This document shows positions 12,198 through 21,628 of a stretch of 64,000 nucleotides of DNA, piece by piece (positions within the stretch are counted from its first letter, which is position 1; every line of letters begins with the position of its first letter). The stretch spans positions 248,001 to 312,000 of the forward strand of contig JAVXUO010001958.1 in assembly GCA_033065855.1 (NCBI GenBank), in the 5' to 3' direction. The notes beneath the pieces were generated by a model. It was given only the letters and a program-made list of their open reading frames with translations, was not told the origin of the DNA and made no database searches. Position numbers and translations under genes: made by a program. This DNA comes from Escallonia rubra. Its lineage: Eukaryota > Streptophyta > Magnoliopsida > Escalloniales > Escalloniaceae.

Positions 12198-13470
12198 TGA
12201 TATATATATATGGGCCCCGATCAGGGTCTACCGGTGGATAATATCCACCGGACCGCACCGCCTATGTGCGGTTTGCACATTAAATTTTTTTTTACACCCA
12301 TCCACCCACCCACCGGCATGCGGTCCCCTTCCTGGCTGCCACGTGGCAGCCATCGGTCCCCCTTCCTGCCTGCCACGTGGTAGGGGTCCCCAGTCCCCCC
12401 TTCCCTCCTGCCACGTGGCAGGGGTCCCCCCTTCCCTGCCTGCCACGTGGCACCCCCCTCCGGTCCCCTCCCCCAAATCCGGGTCACCATTTTGCAGCCC
12501 CCCTGCCACGTGCCCGGTTCCCCGTCCTTTTTCCGACGTTTCTCTGCTTTATTTCATCTCTCTCCCTCATTTTTTCCTCTTTATAAACCCTTCTCCCCGA
12601 ACCATTTCTTCCACTCCCCATCAACTTTACCAACACACACTTCAAACTCCATATCTCACTTACATAATCTCCACAACAATACAAACGAAAAAAATTTACG
12701 CTAGAAGATCGATGGATTTTTCTTGATACAAATATATCAAGTTAAAACAAGTAAGTATTTTAAAATTTTTATAATTCAATGTTAATTTCAAATTGTTCTT
12801 ACCAATGATTTGTTTAAATTGTGTTTAGCTTAAATTGTTCTTACCATAGTCTAAAATTCTTGTTTTTTGAGAGTTTGAAATTAGGGATTGAACTAGCGTT
12901 TATTAGCGAATATTCATGCGAAGTCCAAAAAATAGTCATTTTTTTAGGGCGTCAAAATTTGAATTTTTTACGAATTTATAAAAAATAGCTAGAGCTAGAT
13001 TTTGCAAAAGTACAAAACAGAGACCCTAGTTATTTTTAAAAGATCTATATCAGGGAAAATTTTCAGATTTTTCCCTAGACTGAAAAGGGGTCAACTGATA
13101 CGGGGAACCTTGTAACTTCGCAGTGTAATTTAAAATATCAAACTAGCGCGATTTCGCGCGAAACTTTTATGAGAACCCTAGGCTGTTGGGAAGTTCCGTT
13201 TCCCCGGAATTTGTGCCATTCCGATGTCGTTAGCTATTTTTTGGCCGAACGGGCTTTTAAGCGCTCGATTCGGACACCGGTTCGGGATTTTTGGGCGAAA
13301 CTTTTGTAAAATACTTTTTAGATCAAGAATGAATTCTTAAAGCTTAAAATAACATTTCAAAGCACTTTTGAGATTTCCGATGCCAGGGGGCATTTCGGTA
13401 ATTTGCCAACCCGATAGGGGTATTTTGCTAATTCTACACTGTTAAATTTTTGCAACGACTATAATTAATA
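12198..13470. repeat. Left long terminal inverted repeat of the MULE
   Basis: It is the reverse complement of 18752-19998 nearly throughout. The match runs from the TATATATA end, through the palindrome at 12231-12251 (GGTGGATA / TATCCACC) and the CACGTG-rich segment, to GCAACGACTATAATTAA at 13454-13470. Mismatches are scattered and indels few, so the arms have diverged modestly since they were homogenised. Confidence 0.9.
12336..12587 (+). promoter_or_regulatory. Left-TIR promoter: five G-box cores plus TATA box
   Basis: CACGTG occurs at 12340-12345, 12374-12379, 12412-12417, 12444-12449 and 12508-12513. Most lie inside the palindrome TGCCACGTGGCA, the plant G-box bound by bZIP and bHLH factors. 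A TATAAA follows at 12582-12587. A GTAAGT splice donor lies at 12751-12756, with acceptors just before the transposase ATG (TTTTTTAG to 14308, TTTCAG to 14315). A 5' UTR intron of about 1.5 kb is therefore likely. A four-codon ATG frame (ATG GAT TTT TCT TGA) sits in the leader at 12711. Promoter function is inferred. Confidence 0.6.
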
Positions 13471-14075
13471 GAAAGTTAAGTCAAACACCTGAAAGTTGCA
13501 CGAAAATATAGCATGACAAAGTTGCGTGACAATATAGCATGATATTGAACCCCCGGGGGCGTTTCAGTAATTTGCCGCCCATCGGGGGCATTTCGGTAAT
13601 TTTCCTGTCAATATTGTTCGAATGGCCTTTAGTTCGGGAATGGGTGTAAGAAACCCGAAAAGTTATTTTAAAGTTGTTCTGAGATGTTTTCATAGGCTGG
13701 AAAGGGGTCAACTGATACGGGGAACCTTGTAACTTTGCAATGTAATTTAAAATATCAAGCTAGCGCGATTTCGCGCGAAACTTTTATGAGAACCCTAGGA
13801 TATTGGGAAGTTCCGTTTCCCTGAAATTTGCGCCATTCCGATGTCGTTAGCTATTTTTTGGCCGAACGGGCTTTTAAGCGCTCGATCCGGACATCGGTTC
13901 GGAATTTTTGGGCGAAACTTTTGTAAAATACTTTTTAGATCAAGAATGAATTTATCAAGCTTAAAATAGCATTTGAAAGCACTTTTGAGATTTTTCGATG
14001 CCAGGGGCATTTCGGTAATTTGCCACCCCGATAGGGGTATTTTGCTAATTCTACACTCTTAAGTTTTCCAAACGA
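13083..14075. repeat. About 370-bp direct duplication of TIR inner part
   Basis: The segment at about 13083-13450 is repeated at about 13698-14075. Both start AAAGGGGTCAACTGATACGG and contain CTAGCGCGATTTCGCGCGAA, and both run on to a GATAGGGGTATTTTGCTAAT end. A shorter motif (CATCGGGGG[CT]ATTT[CT]GGTAATTTTCCT) follows each copy, at about 13575-13604 and 14188-14213. The right arm of the element has only one copy. Confidence 0.85.
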
Positions 14076-14322
14076 CTTTTTTGTCCAGAAACCTAAGTAA
14101 AACACCTGAAAGGCTGTTTTGAAGCTGATTTGGGGTTCGGAGTGGGTGATAATGAACCCCCGGGGGTATTTCGGTTATTTGCCGCTCATCGGGGGTATTT
14201 TGGTAATTTTCCTATCAAAAGTTTCCACACAGCTGCAGGAAATAATTTTTATACATATTTTATTTAATTCTATGATTTGTTGAGAATGATATAATTTTTA
14301 TTTTTTAGATTTCAGTATAAAT

Positions 14323-16602
14323 ATGGATGCAACTAGAGGAAATATTTTTTGTGAATATTCTGATCTACCTTACTTGGGTCAAGTTTATCAAACACTGGAC
14401 GAAGTTGAAGCATACTATAGAGCATATTCGAAAACGATAGGTTTCGGTATTAGAATTAAGACGACTAGAAAACGGGTCAATACAGATCAAATTTGTTCCC
14501 GACTATTTGAGTGTCATAGAGGAGCCCCGCATGTACCCCCGGTTGTTCGGATCAGTGACGAAGGGCCATCAAGACAAAAAAGACGGGACACATTTCCGGG
14601 TACCGGCTGCAAGGCCCATGTGTATGCAGTACACCGGAAAAATGAAAACCATTGGGTTGTGACGGGAGTTGAGTTGAGCCATAACCATCAGTTGATGACC
14701 CCCTAGTAAGATTGGTCAAATTCATCAGCACCGAGAAATAAGCGCGACACACAGAGAACTGATATTTACAATGGCTGAGGCTAAAGTTCAACCTTCTAAA
14801 ATTAATGACGGGGGTTTTCTCAAGCCAGGCTGGGGGGGTTGACAAGTTGAGCTTCAACGAAGTTGACCTCCGAAATGAAATTCGTGCTCAGAGGAGAGAG
14901 TCTTCCTGTAGGAGTGATTCTCAAGCTACACTTGATATCTTCAGGTGCCTTCAGAGTGAGAATTCTGGCTTTTTCTATAGTCTCCAATTGGATGACGAGA
15001 ACTGCATTACTAATATATTTTGGTCGGATGCCCGTTCTAGAGCTGCTTACCAAATTTTTGGCGATGTTGTGACGTTTGACACCACATACCGCACAAATAA
15101 GTACTCTATGCCTTTTGCGCCGTTCACCGGGGTGAACCACCACTATCAGTCAATCTTGTTTGGCTTTGCCCTGCTTAGGGATGAGACAGAGGAGTCATTT
15201 ACGTGGTTATTTGAAACGTGGCTTGAAGCAATGTATCATAATCCTCCAAAGACCATCATCACCGACCAAGATCTGGCAATGAAAAATGCAATCGCTAAGG
15301 TCCTTCCAGATACTCACCACGGCCTGTGCACATGGCACATAAGCAACAAATATCCCGAACGGCTTCACAATGTATATGCAAACCATCCGACATTTAAGAA
15401 TGACTTTAATACATGTGTGAAGAAATCGTTGACGGTAGACGTGTTCGAGGAGAGGTGGGACAAGTTAATGGATGACTACTATTTGCATAGTCATGAATGG
15501 TTGCAAGCGTTGTATGAGATCATGACACAGTGGATCGGTGCATATACCAAAATTTTTTTTGCAGCCGGAATGACTACGACCTCGAGAAGCGAAGGTATGA
15601 ATTCATTCTTTGATGGGTACGTACGCTCTTCTTCAAGTTTAAGAGATTTCGTACTAGAGATGCAAAAAGCCCTTGACAGGCAATTTCACCTTGAGAACAG
15701 TTTACAGAGAAAGACAAATATTAGTTTTTTCACCTTTGGAGGCTCATGCGGCTCAAGTCTATACCAAGGAAATGTTTAGACAGTTTCAGGAGGAACTACT
15801 AAAGTCGAATCAATATAGCATGGCAAAGTTGCACGAGTATTCCACCAAGGAGCTCAAGGTTTATTCTTTGACAAATGTGACGAATTTCGCGAATCCGTGC
15901 TCTTCGTCGGCTCCGAGGAACAGAAGACATTTTACCGTAGCAGTTTGTATGGACATCGGGTTTGTTAATTGCAACTGTCAACTGTTTGAGCATAAAGGTA
16001 TACTCTGTCGACACGCTTTGAGGTATTTTAGCGCCAAGAATGCTCGTGAAATCCCTCCAGAGTATATCTTGGATCGGTGGACGAAGGAAGCCAATAGAGT
16101 CCACGGTCACATTCCTTACGTGCCCAATGTTTCAGTCGATTTCGAGCAATCTGAGACGCTGCGATATAATCACCTTTGTAACATCATGCACGGTTTATCA
16201 ATGGATGCAGCGTCAACATTTGATGGGTACATGTATCAAGTTGAAGCAGCCGCACTGGATAAGGCTAAGCATGCATAGTTTAGGATGGCATTACCAGAAA
16301 GCCGGGACCCTCGGACGACTCCAGCCGGTAGATTCAATCGAGCTTCACAGCCAGTCATTGACAGCACTAGCCTGCAAGGTGAGGAGGACGACATTTTTGA
16401 TCCAATTATTTCTCAAACAAAAGGGCGAACACGAGCAATACGTATGAAGAATCCAATTGAAGAAGCAACGGGTCAAAAAAAATTGCGAAAGTGTGCGTTG
16501 TGTAATAAGATGACTGACCATGACAAGAGAAATCATTATAAAGTGCTAGGTATCGAACCTGGCAGTGTGGTCGAGGAGGACGATGACGAGGAAGAGTGTT
16601 AA
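14323..16602 (+). pseudogene. FAR1/MURA-type MULE transposase, broken
   Basis: A cut-and-paste transposase of the family from which plant FHY3/FAR1 factors arose. The ATG at 14323 follows a splice-acceptor-like TTTCAG. Domains in order: FAR1 zinc-finger DNA-binding domain (14323-14706, ending HNHQL); MULE DDE domain (14805 to about 15745), with the first Asp in VVTFDTTYR, the second in ITDQDLAMKNA, then LCTWH and the Glu in SRSEGMNSF; SWIM zinc finger CNCQLFEHKGILCRH at about 15972-16016; and a Cys-rich tail CALCNKMTDHDKRNHY at about 16492-16539. Breaks: stop at 14704-14706, a frame slip in the G/T run near 14805, a frame slip near 15740, and an in-frame TAG at 16276-16278. Catalytic residues survive, but the protein cannot be made whole from this copy. 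Confidence 0.9.
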
Positions 16603-16716
16603 GATTAATGTTTCAGTTGTATAAATTGAACTTTTATAATGTTTATATTTGTGATTTGGTTTGTGAAATCTTTAATTTGTGATTTGATTTGTGGATTATT
16701 GATACTTTTGGAAGGG

Positions 16717-17475
16717 CCTATTCGGGCACACTTTAGGGCCCAATGCTTAGGTTGCGCAAAAAGTTGTAATTTTTTTTGTCACTTTTTTTTCGCTCATTGC
16801 ACCTCAGGCACGCTAGTTAGTCCATTTCTATGAATTTCGACGAAAAACGAGACAAATTAATTTTTGGGTTTTCCTACGATGCCCCTATTCGCGCACACTT
16901 TAGGGCCCAATTCTTAACTTGCGAAAAAAGTTGTAATTTTTTATGTCACTTTTTTTTCGCTCATTGCACCTCAGGCACGCTAGTTAGTCCATTTCTATGA
17001 ATTTCGGCAAAAAACGAGACAAATTATTTTTTGGGTTTTCCTACGACGCCCCTATTCGCACACTCTTTAGGGGCCCAATTCTTAGCTTGCAAAAAAAGTT
17101 GTAATTTTTTATGTCACTTTTTTTTCGCTCATTGCACCTCAGGCACGCTAGTTAGTCCATTTCTATGAATTTCGGCGAAAAACGAGACAAATTATTTTTT
17201 GGGTTTTCCTACGACGCCCCTATTCGCGCACTCTTTAGGCCCCAGTTCTTAGCTTGCGAAAAATGTTGTAATTTTTTTGACAGTTTGTTCCAGCTCAAAG
17301 CACCTCATGCACGCTACTTAGCCCATTTCTATGAATTTCGGCGAAAAACGAGACACGTAATTTTTTCGAATGCGTCATATGAAAGGTATATTCGCGCACA
17401 TTTTAGCGCCAAATTCATAGCATGCGAAAAATTATGTACATTTCTTTTTTGTGCAGTTTTTTGTAACATCTTTGC
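16717..17475. repeat. 167-bp tandem array, about 4.5 copies
   Basis: Units begin at CCTATTC: 16717, 16884, 17051, 17219 and, diverged, about 17386. The period is 167, 167, 168 and about 167 bp. Each unit carries TTGTAATTTTTT, CATTGCACCTCAGGCACGCT and AATTTCGGCGAAAAACGAGA. The array lies between the transposase and the Ulp1 exon inside the MULE. The last unit ends at the Ulp1 stop codon. Confidence 0.9.
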
Positions 17476-17478
17476 ACC

Positions 17479-17745
17479 TTAGCCACGATAGTCAGGATAA
17501 TGGTAATGAAGGCGTCTAGCTTCATTCTTTTTCAGCTCCCAGGCTATCCTATACCTAAACGTCAAGGCATCCTTCCTAGTCCACGAGGAGTGTTTGAGCA
17601 CTTCCGAGCGAGCAATATAGTCCATGTACTTGAGGACGTAAATCCCACAATCGTGACCGTTATATTGCTTTGGTCGGTCCTTTATCATCACGACCGTCCA
17701 AGGGTCCCCCGGTGGCCGTTCGCACGCTAGCGAGATGACAGTAGT
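17479..17745 (-). pseudogene. Ulp1-like (C48) SUMO protease, last exon only
   Basis: Ulp1-family cysteine peptidases cut SUMO from targets. The exon runs from a CAG acceptor (17748-17746) to the stop at 17481-17479, 88 codons. It contains the C-terminal active-site block KQYNGHDCGIYVLKYMDYI: the oxyanion Gln and the nucleophile Cys in HDCG. The upstream catalytic His and Asp, which must come from earlier exons, are absent. The 1 kb upstream on this strand is the G-rich minisatellite. The gene is therefore truncated in this copy, or its earlier exons were lost by array expansion. It is convergent with the transposase. Ulp1-like genes are carried by some plant MULE families. Confidence 0.8.
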
Positions 17746-17859
17746 CTGCATCCAACAATAAAAACGAGAATCAAGCCTATGTAAAAGAAAACAAGAAACC
17801 AAAAAAGGATACGAAAAAAAAACAAGAAAAGCAAAAGAAAACAAAAAGGGAACTGGGGT

Positions 17860-18722
17860 GGGGGCCACGAAGAAAAAAGCAAGGACAGAGAACAGCGGCC
17901 TTGTTGGGGGTGGGGGCCCACGGGCGTGGGGAAGGAAGGGGGTAGGGGGTGGGGGCCACGGTACAGTGAACCGCGGGAGAAGAAGGGGGTGGAGGCCACG
18001 GTACAGTGAACCGGGGGTGCTTGTTACGGTTCGGGGGAGAGGAAGGGGGTGGGGGCCCACGGGGGTGGGGGAGGAAGGGGGTGGGGGTGGGGGTGGGGGG
18101 CCACGGTACAGGAATCGGGGGTTCTTCCTGCGGTTCGGGGGAGAGGAAGGGGGTGGGGGCCCACGGGGGTGGGGGAGGAAAGAGGTGTGGGAGAAGGGGG
18201 TGGGGGCCACGGTACAGGAACCGGGGGTTCTTCCTGCGGTTCGGGGGAGAGGAAGGGGTGGGGGCCCACGGGGGTGGGGGAGGAAGGGGGTGTGGGAGAA
18301 GGGGGTGGGGGTGGGGGCCATGGTACAGGAACCGGGGGTTCTTCCTGTGGTTCGGGGGAGAGGAAGAGGGTGGGGGCCCACGGGGGTGGGGGAGGAATGG
18401 GGTGTGGGAGAAGGGGGCGGGGGTGGGGTGGAGGCCACGGTACAGGAACCGGGGGTTCTTCCTGCGGTTCGGGGGAGAGGAAGGGGGTGGGGGCCCACGG
18501 GGGTGGGGGATGAAGGGGGTGTGGGAGAAGGGGGTGGGGGTGGGGGCCACGGTACAGTGAACCGCGGGAGAGGAAGGGGGTGGGGGCCACGGTAGAGTGA
18601 AGGGGGGTGGGGGCCATAAAAAAAGTAGTCTAAGTGAACGCAAGTTGCGGTTCGGGGTGGGGGGTGGGGGCCACGTACGAAAGAGAAAAGAAAAAAGGGC
18701 AGTGGGTGGGGGGCCACGAAAA
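17860..18722. repeat. G-rich minisatellite, about 105-117-bp units
   Basis: The element GGTACAG recurs at 17960, 18000, 18105, 18211, 18322, 18439 and 18551 (spacings 40, 105, 106, 111, 117 and 112). Units contain GGGGGTTCTTCCTGCGGTTC and many runs of five G separated by one T or a short spacer, with all G on the plus strand. Long frames on both strands here are by-products of the periodic, stop-poor sequence. The G-run spacing fits G-quadruplex formation. Confidence 0.9.
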
Positions 18723-18751
18723 AAAAAAACCAAAGCGCAACAACATTTTAG

Positions 18752-19998
18752 ACTTAATTATAGTCGTTGCAAAAATTTAACAGTGTAGAATTAGCAAAAT
18801 ACCCCTATCGGGTTGGCAAATTACCGAAATGCCTCCTGGCATCGGAAATCTCAAAAGTGCTTTGAAATAATATTTTAAGCTTTATGAATTCATTCTTGAT
18901 CTAAAAAGTATTTTACAAAAGTTTCGCCCAAGAATCCCGAGCCGGTGTCCGGATCGAGCGCTTAAAAGCCCGTTCGGCCAAAAAATAGCTAACGACATCG
19001 GAATGGCGCAAATTCCGGAGAAACGGAACTTCCCAACAGCCTAGGGTTCTCATAAAAGTTTCGCGCGAAATCGCGCTAGTTTGATTTTTTAAATTACACT
19101 GCGAAGTTACAAGGTTCCCCGTATCAGTTGACCCCTTTCCAGTTCATAGAAAAATCTGAAATTGTTCCCTGATATAGATCTTTTAAAAATAACTAGGGTC
19201 TCTTTTTTACACTTTTGCAAAATCTAGCTCTAGCTATTTTTTATAAATTCGTGAAAATTTCAAATTTTGACGCCCTAAAAAAATGACTATTTTTTGGACT
19301 TCGAATGAATATTCGCTAATAAACGCTTCTTCAATCCCTAATTTCAAACTCCCAAAAAACACGAATTTTAGACTATGGTAAGAACAATTTAAGCTAAACA
19401 CAATTTAAACAAATCATTGGTAAGAACAATTTGAAATTAACATTGAATTATAAAAAAATTAAAATACTTACTTGTTTTAACTTGATATATTTGTATCAAG
19501 AAAAATCTACCGATCTTCTAGCGTAAATTTTTTTGTAAGTGAGATATGGAGTATGAAGTGTGTGTTGGTAAAGATGATGGGAGTGGAAGAAATGGTTCGG
19601 GGAGAAGGGTTTATAAAGAGGAAAAAATGAGGGAGAGAGAAGAAAGACAGCAGAGAAACGTCGGAAAAAGGACAGGGAACCGGGGCACGTGGCAGGGGGG
19701 CCGCAAAATGGTGACCCGGATTTGGGGGGGGGGGACCGGAGGGGGTGCCACGTGGCAGGCAGGAAGGGGGACCCCTGCCACGTGGCAGGCAGGAAGGGGG
19801 ACTGGGGATGCCTGCCACGTGGCAGGCAGGAAGGGGGAAGGGGGACCGCTGGCTGCCACGTGGTAGGCAGGAAGGGGGACCGCATTTCGGTGGGTGGGTG
19901 GGTGTAAAAAAAAATTAATTGTGCAAACTGCACATAGGGGGTGCGGTTCGGTGGATAATATCCACCGATCGATATATAACATCCCCCTATATATATAT
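18752..19998. repeat. Right long terminal inverted repeat of the MULE
   Basis: This is the complementary arm of 12198-13470. It repeats the palindrome (19949-19967), five CACGTG motifs and the TATA box, and its inner edge is TTAATTATAGTCGTTGC at 18755-18771. Reading towards the element interior it would drive the minus strand, where the Ulp1 exon lies. Confidence 0.9.
19610..19862 (-). promoter_or_regulatory. Right-TIR promoter: mirrored G-box cluster and TATA box
   Basis: CACGTG lies at 19686-19691, 19749-19754, 19779-19784, 19816-19821 and 19857-19862. TATAAA on the minus strand is at 19615-19610, with the same GTAAGT donor downstream (about 19471-19466). Leader codon 1 of the left arm's mini-frame is lost here (GTAG in place of ATGG). 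Position and strand suit transcription towards the Ulp1 exon. Confidence 0.55.
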
Positions 19999-20014
19999 AC
20001 CTTCGCATGTCACC

Positions 20015-20164
20015 AGGATCTTTTTGGACCTATGTAAAATTAGTCAAGCGGCGGATGCTGTTTATATTTCGCAACGTGTGGATGAACGACATGATTTGGC
20101 TTTTCGTCTGGCAAGTCAGGCAGCCCATCATAGCTCTTCTATACATCGAAGTTTAGGTGCTTAA
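20015..20164 (+). pseudogene. LINE RNase H tail, right half of the split LINE
   Basis: The frame reads FLDLCKISQAADAVYISQRV, then DERHDLAFRLASQAAH, ending at a TAA at 20162-20164. It resembles the C-terminal RNase H end of the LINE at 51290-51420 (DICYLTTDVHYFSIGRAG) in order and spacing. It is the continuation of the fragment at 11281-12185 after removal of the MULE. Confidence 0.55.
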
Positions 20165-20286
20165 TTTCGATGGTTGTACATAAACTATGTGTGGTTTTTG
20201 TAGCTAGTCCTGTGTACTTGGGATCAGGTTTTGGCATGTCGTTGCTTGAATATATTGTGGTTTGTCATGCTTATAAGATGGGGCTA

Positions 20287-20412
20287 ACCCAAAGGGGTTG
20301 ATTGAGTTGGGAAGGGGTCTCGAGGAGTGACCTCGAGGTCCCGGGTTCGATTCTTCCCTCCCCCAAGGGTTACCCATATATGCAGTTCTAATTCCTTCAA
20401 AAAAAAAAAAAA
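20287..20412 (+). mobile_element. tRNA-derived SINE with 12-bp target duplication
   Basis: It has a pol III A-box-like TGATTGAGTTGG (20299-20310, 11 of 12 to the consensus) and a B box GGTTCGATTCT (20344-20354) at tRNA-like spacing. A poly-A tail runs at about 20399-20414. It is flanked by the perfect 12-bp direct repeat AAGATGGGGCTA (20275-20286 and 20413-20424). These are the hallmarks of a SINE mobilised by a LINE. The perfect duplication suggests a fairly recent insertion. No tRNA cloverleaf is preserved, so it is not a tRNA gene. Confidence 0.85.
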
Positions 20413-20463
20413 AAGATGGGGCTATCATCTTAAAGCTTTGAGCTAGTATGTATCTTTCTTATA

Positions 20464-21628
20464 CTAGTATAAAGCACGTGCGTTGCACGAGAATATAGTC
20501 AAGAGAAATATTTGAAGTGATATTATTATCTTTCTTGGGATAAAAAAATAATATAATTCAATTATGTTCTTATTTTTTGTGATTTTTTTAGAAGAAATAT
20601 ATATTTGATGATCGCAATTGTAATCAATTCAATGTTTGAAAATATTTTTTATAGGCTTTGGATTGAAGAAATATTTGATAGTAATGTTGAAAATAAAAGC
20701 AAATAGAGAAATTAAAAAAATGAATCTACATCTTTGTTTTTATAAATTATTAAATTGGTTCATGGTTAAGATTTGTAATTTTCAAGATCAGGTTCTTTGC
20801 GTTTTGTCAATAAGAAACGCAAAACACCCGGTTTTCAACCGCAATAACCGAACATATTTTCAGTTCAAATTTGTACCATATTTAAGCCTTGTTTTTTGAT
20901 GCATATTTAACCCTATTTTTTGTTTTCGTAACAATTTTTTGTGTCTTAATTAATTTTTCACGTATTTCAGTTTCTTTATTTTGTTTTTCAGTTTTTCAAT
21001 TGGTTAATTTTTTGCTAACCTAAAATGAAGAAAGAAAAGATTTTTCACGTATTTCAGTTTCTTTATGGTAATAATGGAGTAGTAATTATTAAAGGGTAGG
21101 ATTGTTATTAGAGTGTTTAAAGAAGGGCAAAAATGGAATAAAAAGATTTACAAGATTCGTACTTATTATTTAAATTTCATCAAAATTTAAAAAGGAGTAA
21201 TAAAAGAAAGGTAAGAATGTAATTGGCGTAATTAACGGAAGACATAATCGTCCAAAAATAATTTATAAGATTCATACTTTTAGAGGTACTGCGCGCTCAT
21301 ACACACGCATACATATATATAAATATATTTTTAATAACTACATATTTTGTTTCTCAATATGTAAATGTTGGTTTAGATTAGGAATGTAAAGTTGTTATTA
21401 GAATAACTGACGGAAGATAAAATAAAAAATGATTACACAATTAGTAATTAACAGTAGTATTTATGAAAATGTTATGGTAATAATGGTGGAACATTTATGA
21501 AAGGGTAGGGTAATAATGGAGTAGTAATTAGTAAAGGGTAAGATTGTTATTAGAGTGATTAACGAAAGACAAAAATGAAATAAAAAGATTTACAAGATTC
21601 GTACTTTTATAGGTAGTATAGATATAGA
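20464..21628 (-). mobile_element. Non-autonomous Helitron, 1.17 kb
   Basis: On the minus strand the element begins at TCTATATCTATACTACC (from 21628, preceded by A). It ends …CTTTATACTAG at 20464, followed by T. Just before the end is a hairpin CGTGC-AA-CGCACG (about 20474-20486). A 5' TC, a 3' CTRR end, a hairpin about 10 bp inside and insertion between A and T are the Helitron rules. No Rep/helicase is present. A motif AGATTTACAAGATTCGTACTT recurs at about 21145 and 21583, and a variant lies near 21257. Internal duplication or nested Helitron ends are therefore likely. Confidence 0.75.

Larger units (their letters stand above)
12186..20000. mobile_element. Mutator-like element (about 7.8 kb) with long TIRs, FAR1-type transposase and Ulp1 exon
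   Basis: A large DNA transposon bounded by about 1.25-kb inverted repeats. Order inside: left TIR; a second direct copy of part of that TIR; FAR1/MURA-type transposase (plus strand); 167-bp array; Ulp1 peptidase last exon (minus strand); G-rich minisatellite; right TIR. The two genes converge. Outermost ends are AT stretches (TATATATATA then GGG). A near-perfect 14-bp direct repeat, CTTCGCATGTTACC / CTTCGCATGTCACC, lies at 12172-12185 and 20001-20014. It contains a perfect 9-bp TTCGCATGT, the size of a Mutator target duplication. About 12 bp of extra sequence separates it from the AT run on the left, so the exact left end is uncertain. The host sequence on both sides is one LINE. MULEs that carry Ulp1-like genes are known in plants. 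Confidence 0.85.

Noticed and set aside
12190-12726. 178-codon frame in the left TIR and its 170-codon counterpart in the right TIR
   Set aside because: Low-complexity Pro-rich translation of the CACGTG-repeat promoter region. Both stay open only because the arms are near-identical.
17479-18733. Open frames of 412, 318, 245 and 197 codons on both strands
   Set aside because: They come from the stop-poor, Pro/Gly-rich translation of the G-rich minisatellite. Only the first 88 codons of the minus frame (Ulp1 exon) have protein character.
20290-20360. tRNA gene (A and B boxes)
   Set aside because: No cloverleaf or acceptor stem. A poly-A tail and 12-bp TSD show it is a SINE.
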